A stretch of DNA of 64,000 nt from assembly GCA_002968845.1 (NCBI GenBank), contig PVBG01000001.1:186001-250000 (forward strand). Reading direction: 5' to 3'. Below the pieces are notes generated by a model. It was not told the DNA's origin. It saw only the letters and a list, made by a program, of their open reading frames with translations, and did not search any database. The DNA comes from Neorhizobium tomejilense. Its GTDB lineage: Bacteria > Pseudomonadota > Alphaproteobacteria > Rhizobiales > Rhizobiaceae. The translations under genes were made by a program, and so were the position numbers. Below, one piece after another: positions 17,858 to 25,889 of the stretch. How positions within the stretch are numbered: position 1 is the stretch's first letter; each line of letters starts with the position of its first letter.

Positions 17858-18874
17858 CTATTCGCCAGCCAGCTTGAACGTCTCGCCATAAGACCGCACG
17901 GGTTTGTCGAAGCCGCAGGAGGTGCCGTCGGTGACCTTCACCGCGTCCTCCCAGGGCAGCCTGTATTTTCCGGCGATCAGATCGTGCATGTAGGTGTAGG
18001 GCGCATCGCCGGCGCCGCCTGCGACCGCGACGTAACCGCGATGGCCGAACTGGTAGATGTTGTTCTCGACGCCCCAGCCGAGCCGGGCCTCGCGCACCAG
18101 GTCGGGGCGCACTTCGGCGGTGATGATCTCGTTGACGCGGCCGGACGTGCCATGGGCGATGATCGTGCCGTCGAAATTGCAGACCATGCCTTCGCCCATC
18201 GAATCGAACGTGCCGTCAGAGCCGCACATGCACACGCTCGCCGTCACCATCAGATTGCAGAAGGCGTTCGACTGGTTGGTGAATTTCCAGCTTTCGCGGA
18301 TCGGCGCGGTGTAGCCCGCGGTGCGGATCATGATCTCGGCGCCCTTGTAGGCGCATTCGCGGGCCATTTCCGGAAACATGCCGTCGTGGCAGATGATCAG
18401 GGCGAGTTTTGCGCCCTTCGGTCCGTCGATCACCGGAATGCCGAAATCGCCCGGCTCCCAAGGTTCTACAGGCACCCAGGGGTGCATCTTGCGGTAATAG
18501 AGCTTCAGGTCGCCGTTGTCGTCGATGACGATGCCGGAATTGTAGGGCATGCCGCCGGGATTGAGCTCCATGATCGAGAAGCAACCCCAGATGCTGTTTT
18601 CCTTGCAGGCCTTCCGGAACGCTGCGACTTCAGGGCCGTCCAGCGTGCACATGATCTCCGGATTGATATCCATGGAAAGCCCGTGCAGCGCGTATTCGGG
18701 AAAGACGACGAGATCCATGCCTGGCTGGTTGCGCCGGGCCTTGGCGACGACATCGACGATCACCTGCGTCTGCCGGGCGAGGTCTGCCCTGGTGACAGTC
18801 ACCGGAAGCTGGAGCTGGACGAGGCCGATACCGACGCCGTGCTCCGATTTGTTGAGGCCGCCGAGCCCGTTCAT
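17858..18874 (-). CDS. amiF: Formamidase (AmiF family, nitrilase superfamily)
   Basis: 338-residue nitrilase-superfamily amidase. The catalytic set is visible as Glu in [10 protein letters not shown], Lys in [14 protein letters not shown] and Cys in [13 protein letters not shown], and [20 protein letters not shown] is typical of AmiF, which hydrolyses formamide to formate and ammonia; the length equals the Helicobacter and Bacillus enzymes. Start 18874 follows AAGGGAG. It lies eight bases upstream of biuH and 12 after the permease. How formamide or another short amide arises in this pathway is unclear, so a larger amide substrate should be kept in mind. Confidence 0.82.
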   Translation of the reverse strand: MNGLGGLNKSEHGVGIGLVQLQLPVTVTRADLARQTQVIVDVVAKARRNQPGMDLVVFPEYALHGLSMDINPEIMCTLDGPEVAAFRKACKENSIWGCFSIMELNPGGMPYNSGIVIDDNGDLKLYYRKMHPWVPVEPWEPGDFGIPVIDGPKGAKLALIICHDGMFPEMARECAYKGAEIMIRTAGYTAPIRESWKFTNQSNAFCNLMVTASVCMCGSDGTFDSMGEGMVCNFDGTIIAHGTSGRVNEIITAEVRPDLVREARLGWGVENNIYQFGHRGYVAVAGGAGDAPYTYMHDLIAGKYRLPWEDAVKVTDGTSCGFDKPVRSYGETFKLAGE

Positions 18875-18886
18875 GACCGATCTCCC

Positions 18887-19813
18887 TTATTTCGTCAGCG
18901 ACAGCGCGCCTGGCGCACCGGCAAGCGAGCGTGTGGGCGAGGAGGTCGCGATCAGGATGATGAGGGTGAGCACGTAAGGTGCCGCGTAAAACAGGTAATA
19001 ACCTTGCGTGACGCCGACCGATTGCAGGGCAGGCCCAAGTGCGCCGGCACCGCCGAACAGCAGCGCGGCAAGGAAACAGCCGATCGGGTTCCAGCGGGCG
19101 AAGATCACCAGCGCCACGGCCATCAACCCTTGCCCGGAGGAAATGCCCTCGTTCCAGGAGCCGGGATAATAGAGCGACAGATAGGCGCCGCCGATCGCGG
19201 CCAGCGATCCACCGGCGGCAGTCGCCAGCAGCCGCACCCGGTCCGGGCTGATGCCCATGGCGCGGGCTGCATCGGTGCTGTCGCCGACGACGCGGAGGAT
19301 CAAGCCGATGCGGGTGTTCTTGAAGGCCCAGAACAGGAAGAGGGCCAGCGCAGCGCCGATGAAGAACAGCACGTTGATGTTGAGCGCCGCCTGAACCTGC
19401 GGCACCGCCGACCAGCCGCCGAGCGGAATGGAGGGCAGTTTTGGCGCCACCGGCTGGATGAAGGATTTTCCGAGGAAGAAGGCGAGGCCCAGGCCGAACT
19501 GCATCATCGCAATGCCGATGGCGATATCGTTGACCTTGGGCCATTTGCAGATCCAGCCGTGGATCGTGCCGAACATGGCGCCGGTCGCCATCGCCGCCAG
19601 CACGCCCAAGGTCGGCGAACCGGTCATCACAGCCACCGCATAGGCGGTCATAGCGCCGAAAACGAGCGTGCCTTCGAGCCCGAGATTGATGCGGCCGGAA
19701 CGCTCGGTGATCGTCTCCCCGAGCGAGACGAAGATGAAGGGGGTGGAGACGCGGATGGCGCCTGCGAAGATCGCCAGCGGCACGCCCCAGAGGCCGATAC
19801 CTGTGTCTTCCAT
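18887..19813 (-). CDS. ABC importer permease (BMP/nucleoside type), second subunit
   Basis: 308-residue inner-membrane protein with eight to nine hydrophobic helices. ETITERSGRINLGLEGTLVFGA near residues 33-54 is the hallmark of YufQ-type permeases, and SSGQGLMAVALVIFARWNPIG forms the cytoplasmic ATPase-coupling loop. ATG 19813 overlaps the stop of the first permease by one base. The longer frame to 20296 lies inside that gene and is spurious. It pairs with 19813-20943. Confidence 0.87.
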   Translation of the reverse strand: MEDTGIGLWGVPLAIFAGAIRVSTPFIFVSLGETITERSGRINLGLEGTLVFGAMTAYAVAVMTGSPTLGVLAAMATGAMFGTIHGWICKWPKVNDIAIGIAMMQFGLGLAFFLGKSFIQPVAPKLPSIPLGGWSAVPQVQAALNINVLFFIGAALALFLFWAFKNTRIGLILRVVGDSTDAARAMGISPDRVRLLATAAGGSLAAIGGAYLSLYYPGSWNEGISSGQGLMAVALVIFARWNPIGCFLAALLFGGAGALGPALQSVGVTQGYYLFYAAPYVLTLIILIATSSPTRSLAGAPGALSLTK

Positions 19814-20943
19814 CAGAGGCTCCTTTTCCAGAGGTCGGGATTGAAGATCTTGAAGCGGCCGTAAAAGGTCTCGCAGAAGAGGATGACGATGAAGAGCGTG
19901 CCCTGCAGCACCAGAACCGTCGCATCCGGAAGCCCCATGCGCCGCTGGATCAGGCCGCCCGATGCGGCGATGCCGCCGAGCAGGATAGCGACCGGGATGA
20001 TCGCCAGCGGATTGTGGCGCGCCAGGAAGGCGACGAGGATGCCGGTATAACCGTAGCCGGCGGCGAGCGACGCGTTGGCGCTGCCCTGAACCGCCGCGAC
20101 CTCGATCATGCCGGCGAGGCCGGCGAAACCGCCGGCAATGGCGGTGAAACCGACGATCAGCTTGCCGACCGGCAGACCTTGGATCTGCGCGGCGCGGACG
20201 TTGCCGCCGGCGATGCGGGCGGCGAAGCCGAAGCTGGTGATCTCGATCAGCACCCAGGAGAGGATGCAGGCGACGACGCCGATGACCAGGCCCCAATGCA
20301 CGTCCATGCCGGGGATCTGGCCGAGCATGTATTCTTTCGGCAGAGGTTTGGTGGAGGGCTTGTTGAGGCTGGCCGGGTCACGCAGCAGCCCTTCGACGAA
20401 CTGGTTCATCAGAGCAATCGCGATATAGGCCAGAAGCAGCGAGGAGATCGTTTCGTTGACGCCGCGATAGTGGCGCAGGAAACCGGCAAAGCCGATCCAG
20501 ATGCCGCCGACGACCATGGCGGCGAAACCCATGAAGATGAACAGCACGATCGGCGGCACCACGCCGACGAAGGGCATGGCGCTGGCCGCCGCCGCGACGC
20601 CTCCCAGCACGACCGCGCCTTCCGCGCCGATGATGACGAGCCCGAGGCGTGCCGGCAGCGCGACGCAGAGCGCGGTGAGCAGCAGCGGTGCGGCCCGGGA
20701 AAGGCTGTTCTGGATCGAGAACCAGCTTGCGAAACCGCCCGTGTACATGAGCTGGAAAAGGGTGACCGGCGACTTGCCGATCGCCAGGATGAAGAGGGAG
20801 AAAAGCGCCAGGCCGATCAGGATCGCCACGAGCCCGATCGCCACGGGTTCAGCCCGTCGCGCCAGCCATTCGAGGACGGGGCGCAGCGAAGCACCGCTCC
20901 CCGTTGCTATCGATAGTCCCGGATCGTTCGCTTCGACCGTCAT
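19813..20943 (-). CDS. ABC importer permease (BMP/nucleoside type), first subunit
   Basis: 376-residue permease of the YufP type, with about nine helices and the conserved LSRAAPLLLTALCVALPARLGL...IIGAEGAV segment and the GVNETISSLLLAYIA coupling region. The start has AGGAGAAGCGCC before the ATG. It is the second gene of the operon, 23 bases after the receptor gene. Confidence 0.87.
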   Translation of the reverse strand: MTVEANDPGLSIATGSGASLRPVLEWLARRAEPVAIGLVAILIGLALFSLFILAIGKSPVTLFQLMYTGGFASWFSIQNSLSRAAPLLLTALCVALPARLGLVIIGAEGAVVLGGVAAAASAMPFVGVVPPIVLFIFMGFAAMVVGGIWIGFAGFLRHYRGVNETISSLLLAYIAIALMNQFVEGLLRDPASLNKPSTKPLPKEYMLGQIPGMDVHWGLVIGVVACILSWVLIEITSFGFAARIAGGNVRAAQIQGLPVGKLIVGFTAIAGGFAGLAGMIEVAAVQGSANASLAAGYGYTGILVAFLARHNPLAIIPVAILLGGIAASGGLIQRRMGLPDATVLVLQGTLFIVILFCETFYGRFKIFNPDLWKRSL

Positions 20944-20966
20944 GGCGCTTCTCCTTCACCTCGAGA

Positions 20967-22094
20967 TCAGGACGTGGACCCGACGACGCCCTCGACCAGG
21001 TAACCCATGCTTTCGAGCTCGATCGCATCCTCGGCAAACGACTTGCCGGCGGTGACGACGACATTGCCCTTGTTATCCTTGATCGGGCCCTTGAAGACCG
21101 AGAACTTGCCGGTCATGATTTCGGCAAGCGTCGCCTCGAACTTCTTGCGGCCTTCGGCGGAGACGGCGGGTCCGAGCGGGCTCATCTTGACGAAGCCGTC
21201 CTTCAGGCCGCCGCGGACGAAATTGCCGAGCTTGCCGCCGCTCTGGGCCGCCTTGATGAAGTTCGTGTAGACATTGCCCCAGGCCCATTCGGCGCCGGTC
21301 AGGTACTTGTCCTTGGCAAGCGCGCTCTGGTCGGCATGGTAACCGCAGACGAAGGCGCCGCGACGGGCGGCGGTCTCGACGACCACCTTTGGGCTGTCGA
21401 CATGGCAGGTGATGACGTCGGCGCCCTGGTCGACCAGCGCGTTGGTGGCTTCGGCCTCCTTGACGGCGAGCGACCATTCACCGGTGAAGATCACCTGGCA
21501 GGTGATGGTCGGATCGACCGAACGGGCGCCGAGCAGGAAGGAATTGATGTTCTGGACCACCTGGGGGATAGGCTTCGCCGCAACGAAGCCGATCTTCTTG
21601 CTCTTGGTCGCGTAAGCCGCGGCAATGCCGTTCAGATACTGGCCCTGGCCGATATAGCCGAAATAGGACCCGGTATTCATCGGGTTCTTGCCCTCGGTCC
21701 AGAGGCCGCCGCAATGGCGGAACTGCACCTTCGGGTATTTTGCGGCCATCGCCAGCATATGGGGGTCGAAATACCCAAACGAGGTCGGGAAGAGCAGGGT
21801 GGCGCCGTCGAGGTTGATCATCGACTCCATGGTCTTCTGGACATCGACGGTTTCCGGAACGTTTTCCTCTTCGACCAGCGTGATGCCCGGCATCTTCTTG
21901 ATGACGGCCGCGCCCTCGGCGTGCGCCTGGTTGTAGCCATAGTCGTCCTTCGGGCCGACATAGATGAAGCCGACGGTCAGCGCCGTCTGCGCCATGGCCT
22001 GCGAGCCGATCAGGCCGGGGACGGCACCAGCAGCCAGGCCGGCGGCGGAAGCCTGGAGGAAATTGCGGCGGTTCATGGGAAGGAGTTTGGTCAT
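20967..22094 (-). CDS. BMP-family ABC substrate-binding protein with Tat signal
   Basis: 375-residue periplasmic receptor of the BmpA/Med family that binds nucleosides, nucleobases and similar rings. The N-terminus holds a twin-arginine signal (NRRNFLQASAAG, hydrophobic to AMAQ) and the mature part starts with LTVGFIYVGPKDDYGYNQAHAEG. ATG 22094 is chosen because AAGGAG lies seven bases before it; the frame runs further to 22148 through the promoter region. As first gene of the operon it probably determines the imported ureide. It strongly resembles receptors linked to pyrimidine or cyanurate catabolism, but the ligand is not defined. Confidence 0.87.
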   Translation of the reverse strand: MTKLLPMNRRNFLQASAAGLAAGAVPGLIGSQAMAQTALTVGFIYVGPKDDYGYNQAHAEGAAVIKKMPGITLVEEENVPETVDVQKTMESMINLDGATLLFPTSFGYFDPHMLAMAAKYPKVQFRHCGGLWTEGKNPMNTGSYFGYIGQGQYLNGIAAAYATKSKKIGFVAAKPIPQVVQNINSFLLGARSVDPTITCQVIFTGEWSLAVKEAEATNALVDQGADVITCHVDSPKVVVETAARRGAFVCGYHADQSALAKDKYLTGAEWAWGNVYTNFIKAAQSGGKLGNFVRGGLKDGFVKMSPLGPAVSAEGRKKFEATLAEIMTGKFSVFKGPIKDNKGNVVVTAGKSFAEDAIELESMGYLVEGVVGSTS

Positions 22095-22433
22095 CGGCAT
22101 GCTCCTTGCGGCTCTGGGCCGGTTTCGAACGGGTACAGTAAAGTGCATGCAATGTGCGTGCCAGAAATCAAGCCATTGTTACTAAACAGAAATTTTACAA
22201 CTAAAAAACTCCGCAATGAAAAGTGCATACAGATTCATCGCGTTTTCGCTTAAGAAATAATCAATAGTTATTATTTGTTCAGCAATCCGCCGGAGAGGCA
22301 ATACGGCAATCACCGGTGGCGCCTTTCCGACATCGGAAAGCTTAAAGTTACCGTGATGTTGGCGGCGATATTTGACTTATGGAGTCCGGAACGGCATCTG
22401 TATGCAAATTGTAAGGTCAAGTAGAATCGTCCC
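22095..22433. promoter_or_regulatory. Divergent control region with three TGYATRCA boxes
   Basis: 339 bases between the receptor gene and gntR with no gene and a marked AT-rich centre (about 22150-22285). Three related octamers occur: TGCATGCA at 22144-22151, TGCATACA at 22224-22231 and TGTATGCA at 22399-22406; the last two are reverse complements. GntR regulators of the FCD group often bind TGTATACA-like palindromes, so these are good candidates for sites of the adjacent regulator on both promoters. Confidence 0.6.
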
Positions 22434-23108
22434 GTGAAGCAGGCCAGGCGCAGAGAAGTCATCCGTACCGGAACCACCGTCGAACAGATGGTGCGGGCGA
22501 TTGCCGACATGATTGTCACGGGCACCCTCCTGCCGGGCGAGAAGCTCGACGAGATCTCGCTCGCCTCACGCTTCGAGGTTTCTCGAACCCCGGTGCGCGA
22601 GGCCCTGCGCGAACTCGGTGCCATGGGGCTTGTGGGGCGCGAGCCGAACCGCAGCGCCGTCGTCACCAACGTCACCGAGACCCATCTCCACTCGATGTTC
22701 GAGGCGATGGCCGAGCTCGAAGGTATTTGCGCGCGGCTCTCGGCCGAGCGGATGACGGTGGACGAGCGGCGGGCGCTGGAGCTCGACCACCGCGGCTCGA
22801 TGCGGCTGGTGCATTCAGGCGCGGAAGAGGAATACGCCGCGCACAATACCGAATTCCACACAAGGCTTTATCGCGGCGCCCATAACGACCACGTCTTCGA
22901 AATGGTGACCCAGACGCGGGCGCGGCTCGCTCCTTTCCGCCGGGCGCAATTCCGCCTGCCGGGACGCCTTGCGAAATCCTACGAGGAACACGACCAGATC
23001 GTCATGGCGATCATGCGCGCCGACGCAGTCGCGGCGGGGCAGGCCGCCTATTCGCATGTGGCAATCGTCAGCGATGCCAGCGCGGTGTTTGCGACTGCCG
23101 GGGAGTAG
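22434..23108 (+). CDS. GntR-family regulator (FadR/FCD subgroup)
   Basis: 224-residue regulator. Residues 10-75 hold the GntR winged helix (GTLLPGEKLDEISLASRFEVSRTPVREALREL...GLVGREPNRSAVV); residues 85-215 form the all-helical FCD ligand domain with metal-ligand positions in FHTRLYRGAHND and SYEEHDQI and a final AAYSHVAI. It is divergent to the cyanurate/biuret operon and probably represses it until a ureide is present. The start is GTG 22434, with no clear ribosome site. Confidence 0.85.
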   Translation: MKQARRREVIRTGTTVEQMVRAIADMIVTGTLLPGEKLDEISLASRFEVSRTPVREALRELGAMGLVGREPNRSAVVTNVTETHLHSMFEAMAELEGICARLSAERMTVDERRALELDHRGSMRLVHSGAEEEYAAHNTEFHTRLYRGAHNDHVFEMVTQTRARLAPFRRAQFRLPGRLAKSYEEHDQIVMAIMRADAVAAGQAAYSHVAIVSDASAVFATAGE

Positions 23109-23160
23109 GTGGCAGGTCTTTTTTCAAAGCAGCACTGATCGATGCGGCAGATCTCGGAAA

Positions 23161-24603
23161 TTACCGTCCCGCCGAACGCGCCGAGACAAACACCTGCGGC
23201 TCGTAGGCAAAATCCTTGTCGAAGGGGTAGGTCGGCCTCGGCTTGCGGTGGCGTTCCAGGCGCTCGACGAACTGGTCGACGACGCCCGGCGACAGGGCCA
23301 TCAGGTTCGGGTTTGCGATCGGTGCCAGTTCGGGTGAGAGATAGCCCGACTTCACGACGATGATCTTGGCGCCGTTCGGATCGAGGCCGAGGCGGGTGAA
23401 ATCGGCGATGTAGTGGTAGGGGCGCCGCTTCGCCGAAAGGACCAGTTCGATGCCGCCGATCGCGACGACCGCCTGCCGGTCGGCGAGGTCTGTCGTCTCG
23501 TGGAGGAACTGGACCTTGACCTTCGCCTTGACCGGCTTGCTGCCGATCGTATCCAGCGAAGCACCGATCGAAAGGTCGAGTTCGGCGCCGACGCCGGCGG
23601 CGTAGCAGGCCTCCGTCGCCGCCTTGTCGGCGATGCCGGCGAAGATGACGCCGGTTGCCTTTTTCGCGATCAGGTCGGCCAGCACTTCGGCACGATCACC
23701 GACGCCGCCGCCGGTCGGGTTGTCGCCGGATTCAGCAAGAACCACCGGAGCAGTCTTGGCGGCGATCGCCTTGTCGACGCAATCCTCAATCGAACCGGTC
23801 TCGCAGCCGAACACGAATTTTCTGCGCGCATCCCAATAGGCTTTTGCGACACGCCTGGCCTCGCGCTCAAGGACAGCGCGGTCGGTGCCGGTCATGATCG
23901 CGGCGGCGGTGGCGCGCGGTTCGTCGGCCCAGACGTAACCGACCATCAGCGAGGCATCCCAGACGCCGTCGATCGCGTCGATTTCCGGCATCATCTCGTA
24001 GAGGCTTTTGGCCGGCTCATCGACGGTCGAGGTGCGCTCGCCCGGCAGCACGACCGGGATCGGCGCCCAGAGCAGCACCGGCTTGACGCCTGTCTTCAGG
24101 CTTTCGACCAGCATTTTCACCGAGCGACGCATCGTCTCCTCGACATCGATATGCGGCGCGGTGCGGTAGGTGGAATACATGTCGAGCGCATCGATGATCC
24201 GCTGGCTGACATTGCCGTGCAGGTCGTAGCTGGCCGAGACCGTGCAATCCGGGCCGACCAGATCGCGGGCGGCGGTGATCCAGTCGCCCTCGGCATCCTC
24301 CATGCCCTGAACATACATGGCGCCGTGCATGGCGAGGTAGAGGCCGTCGAGCGGCAGCAACGGTTTCAGCCGGTCGAGGAATTCGGCCTTGAAGCGCTCG
24401 TAGGTGGAGCGGGAGACCGGGCCGCCGGCAATGGCGCGGCAATGGATGGTCGGCAGAAATTCGGCGTCGTAATCCTTGAGGAAGGCGAAATAGGGCGCTG
24501 CCGTCAGCTCCTCGCCGCGCACGACGCGAAAGTCCTTTTCCTCGTTGAGAACCGGATTGTAGGTGCTGCATTCGATATGGATGCCGCCGACAGCGATACG
24601 CAT
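23161..24603 (-). CDS. mlrC: MlrC-type metallopeptidase (M81 / microcystinase C family)
   Basis: 480-residue protein of the M81 family named after MlrC, which hydrolyses linear microcystin peptides containing D- and beta-amino acids. Family landmarks are GGIHIECSTYNP at the start, LDGLYLAMHGAMYVQGMEDAEGDW, SASYDLHGNVSQR, and SGDNPTGGGVGDRAEVL; His and Asp in these runs are probable zinc ligands. It is eight bases after the ROK regulator on the same strand and opposite a peptide-type ABC importer. A role in processing unusual peptides, such as cell-wall fragments, is inference. Confidence 0.85.
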   Translation of the reverse strand: MRIAVGGIHIECSTYNPVLNEEKDFRVVRGEELTAAPYFAFLKDYDAEFLPTIHCRAIAGGPVSRSTYERFKAEFLDRLKPLLPLDGLYLAMHGAMYVQGMEDAEGDWITAARDLVGPDCTVSASYDLHGNVSQRIIDALDMYSTYRTAPHIDVEETMRRSVKMLVESLKTGVKPVLLWAPIPVVLPGERTSTVDEPAKSLYEMMPEIDAIDGVWDASLMVGYVWADEPRATAAAIMTGTDRAVLEREARRVAKAYWDARRKFVFGCETGSIEDCVDKAIAAKTAPVVLAESGDNPTGGGVGDRAEVLADLIAKKATGVIFAGIADKAATEACYAAGVGAELDLSIGASLDTIGSKPVKAKVKVQFLHETTDLADRQAVVAIGGIELVLSAKRRPYHYIADFTRLGLDPNGAKIIVVKSGYLSPELAPIANPNLMALSPGVVDQFVERLERHRKPRPTYPFDKDFAYEPQVFVSARSAGR

Positions 24604-24611
24604 GGGAAACC

Positions 24612-25790
24612 TCAGTTGGAGTTGGGGCCGATCAGGAAATTATGGGCTGCGATGCTGGCGGCACCTCGCGCCCAGACATCGCCATCAACACGCTTGATGC
24701 GGATCGGCGTCTGGCCGGCGTAACGCGGCAGCACGTTGGTTTCGATCGCCTGGTTGACCACCGTGCCGAACAGGCCGTCGAACGAGCCTTCGACATGGGT
24801 GATCAGGATCAGGCCGGGGTCGTTGATCTGGATGAGGTTGGCGATCGCCAGCCCGAGCGCCGAGCCGGCGCGGTGCAGGATGCGGATCGCGGCGGCGTTG
24901 CCGGTCGATGCTTCATATTCGATATCCGACAGAGAGGTGCATTCGAGGCCCTCGGCGCGCGACATTTCCTTGATCGCCTTCATCGACGAGACGGTGTCGA
25001 GGCAGCCGCGCTTGCCGCAGCGGCAGGGGGAACCGCCAGGCTCGATGGTGCAATGGGCGATTTCGCCGGCGCCGCCGTGATTGCCGCGATAGAGCTTGCC
25101 GTCGATGAAATGAGCACAGCCGATGCCGTCGCCGAGAGAGACGACGCTGAAACTCTGGATTTCGCGGGCGCTACCAAACAGTTTTTCGCTGACGGCGACC
25201 GCCTTTGCGTCGTTCTCGATGAAGGTTTCGACGCCGGAGCGTTCGCGGATGATCTTTGCGAGTGGCACGTCCTGCCAGCCAAGCAAGGTGGACTGCACGC
25301 AATTGGCCTGGGATTCATCGACGAAACCGGACAGGGCGACGCCGATGCCCGAAAGCTTTTCCTTCGCGTCCGGATGGGCTTGGAGAAGGCTCGGCAGGCC
25401 TTCGGTGATCGCTTCGGCGATGACATGCGGGTCGCGCGACAGCGGCATCGACTGGCGGGCGATGATCTTGCCGTTGAGGTCGCTGAGGATCATCGGCGCC
25501 GGGTCTTCGAGCAGAGAGATGCCGACAAAGAAGGCGCATTCCGGATGCAGGTCGAGCCTCACCGACGGCCGGCCCTGGCCGTAGACCGTCTCCGTCTCGT
25601 GCAGCACCCCAAGGTCGATCAGGTCGCGGGCAATGCCGCTCATTGCCGCTTTGCTGAGGCCTAGCAGGTTCGCCATCTCGGTCCGGCTGAGCGGGCCGGA
25701 CTCGCTGATGACGCGCACAAGCTGGCGCTGGGAGGAGGTGAGCAAAGCGTTCAAAGCGGCTGTTTTCTGTTTGTGAAGGTGGGTTGACAC
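24612..25790 (-). CDS. ROK-family transcriptional repressor (NagC/Mlc type)
   Basis: 392-residue regulator with an N-terminal winged helix (about 15-75: SGPLSRTEMANLLGLSKAAMSGIARDLIDLGVL) and a ROK sugar-binding domain. The ROK zinc motif is complete (GEIAHCTIEPGG with CRCGKRGCLDT), but the N-terminal phosphate loop is VGISLLEDP rather than DxGxT, so it should bind but not phosphorylate a sugar. The start appears to be GTG 25790. A GTTCA-N5-TGAAC repeat lies just upstream, between it and the divergent peptide-importer genes, which it presumably controls. Confidence 0.85.
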   Translation of the reverse strand: MSTHLHKQKTAALNALLTSSQRQLVRVISESGPLSRTEMANLLGLSKAAMSGIARDLIDLGVLHETETVYGQGRPSVRLDLHPECAFFVGISLLEDPAPMILSDLNGKIIARQSMPLSRDPHVIAEAITEGLPSLLQAHPDAKEKLSGIGVALSGFVDESQANCVQSTLLGWQDVPLAKIIRERSGVETFIENDAKAVAVSEKLFGSAREIQSFSVVSLGDGIGCAHFIDGKLYRGNHGGAGEIAHCTIEPGGSPCRCGKRGCLDTVSSMKAIKEMSRAEGLECTSLSDIEYEASTGNAAAIRILHRAGSALGLAIANLIQINDPGLILITHVEGSFDGLFGTVVNQAIETNVLPRYAGQTPIRIKRVDGDVWARGAASIAAHNFLIGPNSN

Positions 25791-25793
25791 TAA

Positions 25794-25808
25794 GTTCAGA
25801 AAATGAAC
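25794..25808. promoter_or_regulatory. Candidate ROK-repressor operator
   Basis: Perfect inverted repeat GTTCA-GAAAA-TGAAC placed four bases before the start codon of the ROK gene and about 80 bases before the importer gene, in an AT-rich divergent promoter region. The position suits autorepression plus control of the importer operon. Confidence 0.5.
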
Positions 25809-25889
25809 AAATCAACGCCAATAAATTATAAAAATGATCTAAGGCGGCAACGACCGCCCTCGTGTCAACAAAACCAAGGGTGAACGACC

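Noticed and set aside
17849..19864. 671-codon plus-strand open frame opposite the ureide operon
   Set aside because: It is the antisense shadow of biuH, formamidase and permease genes. Its Arg/Asp/Gly/His-rich composition has no domain signature and the real genes on the other strand have full motifs.
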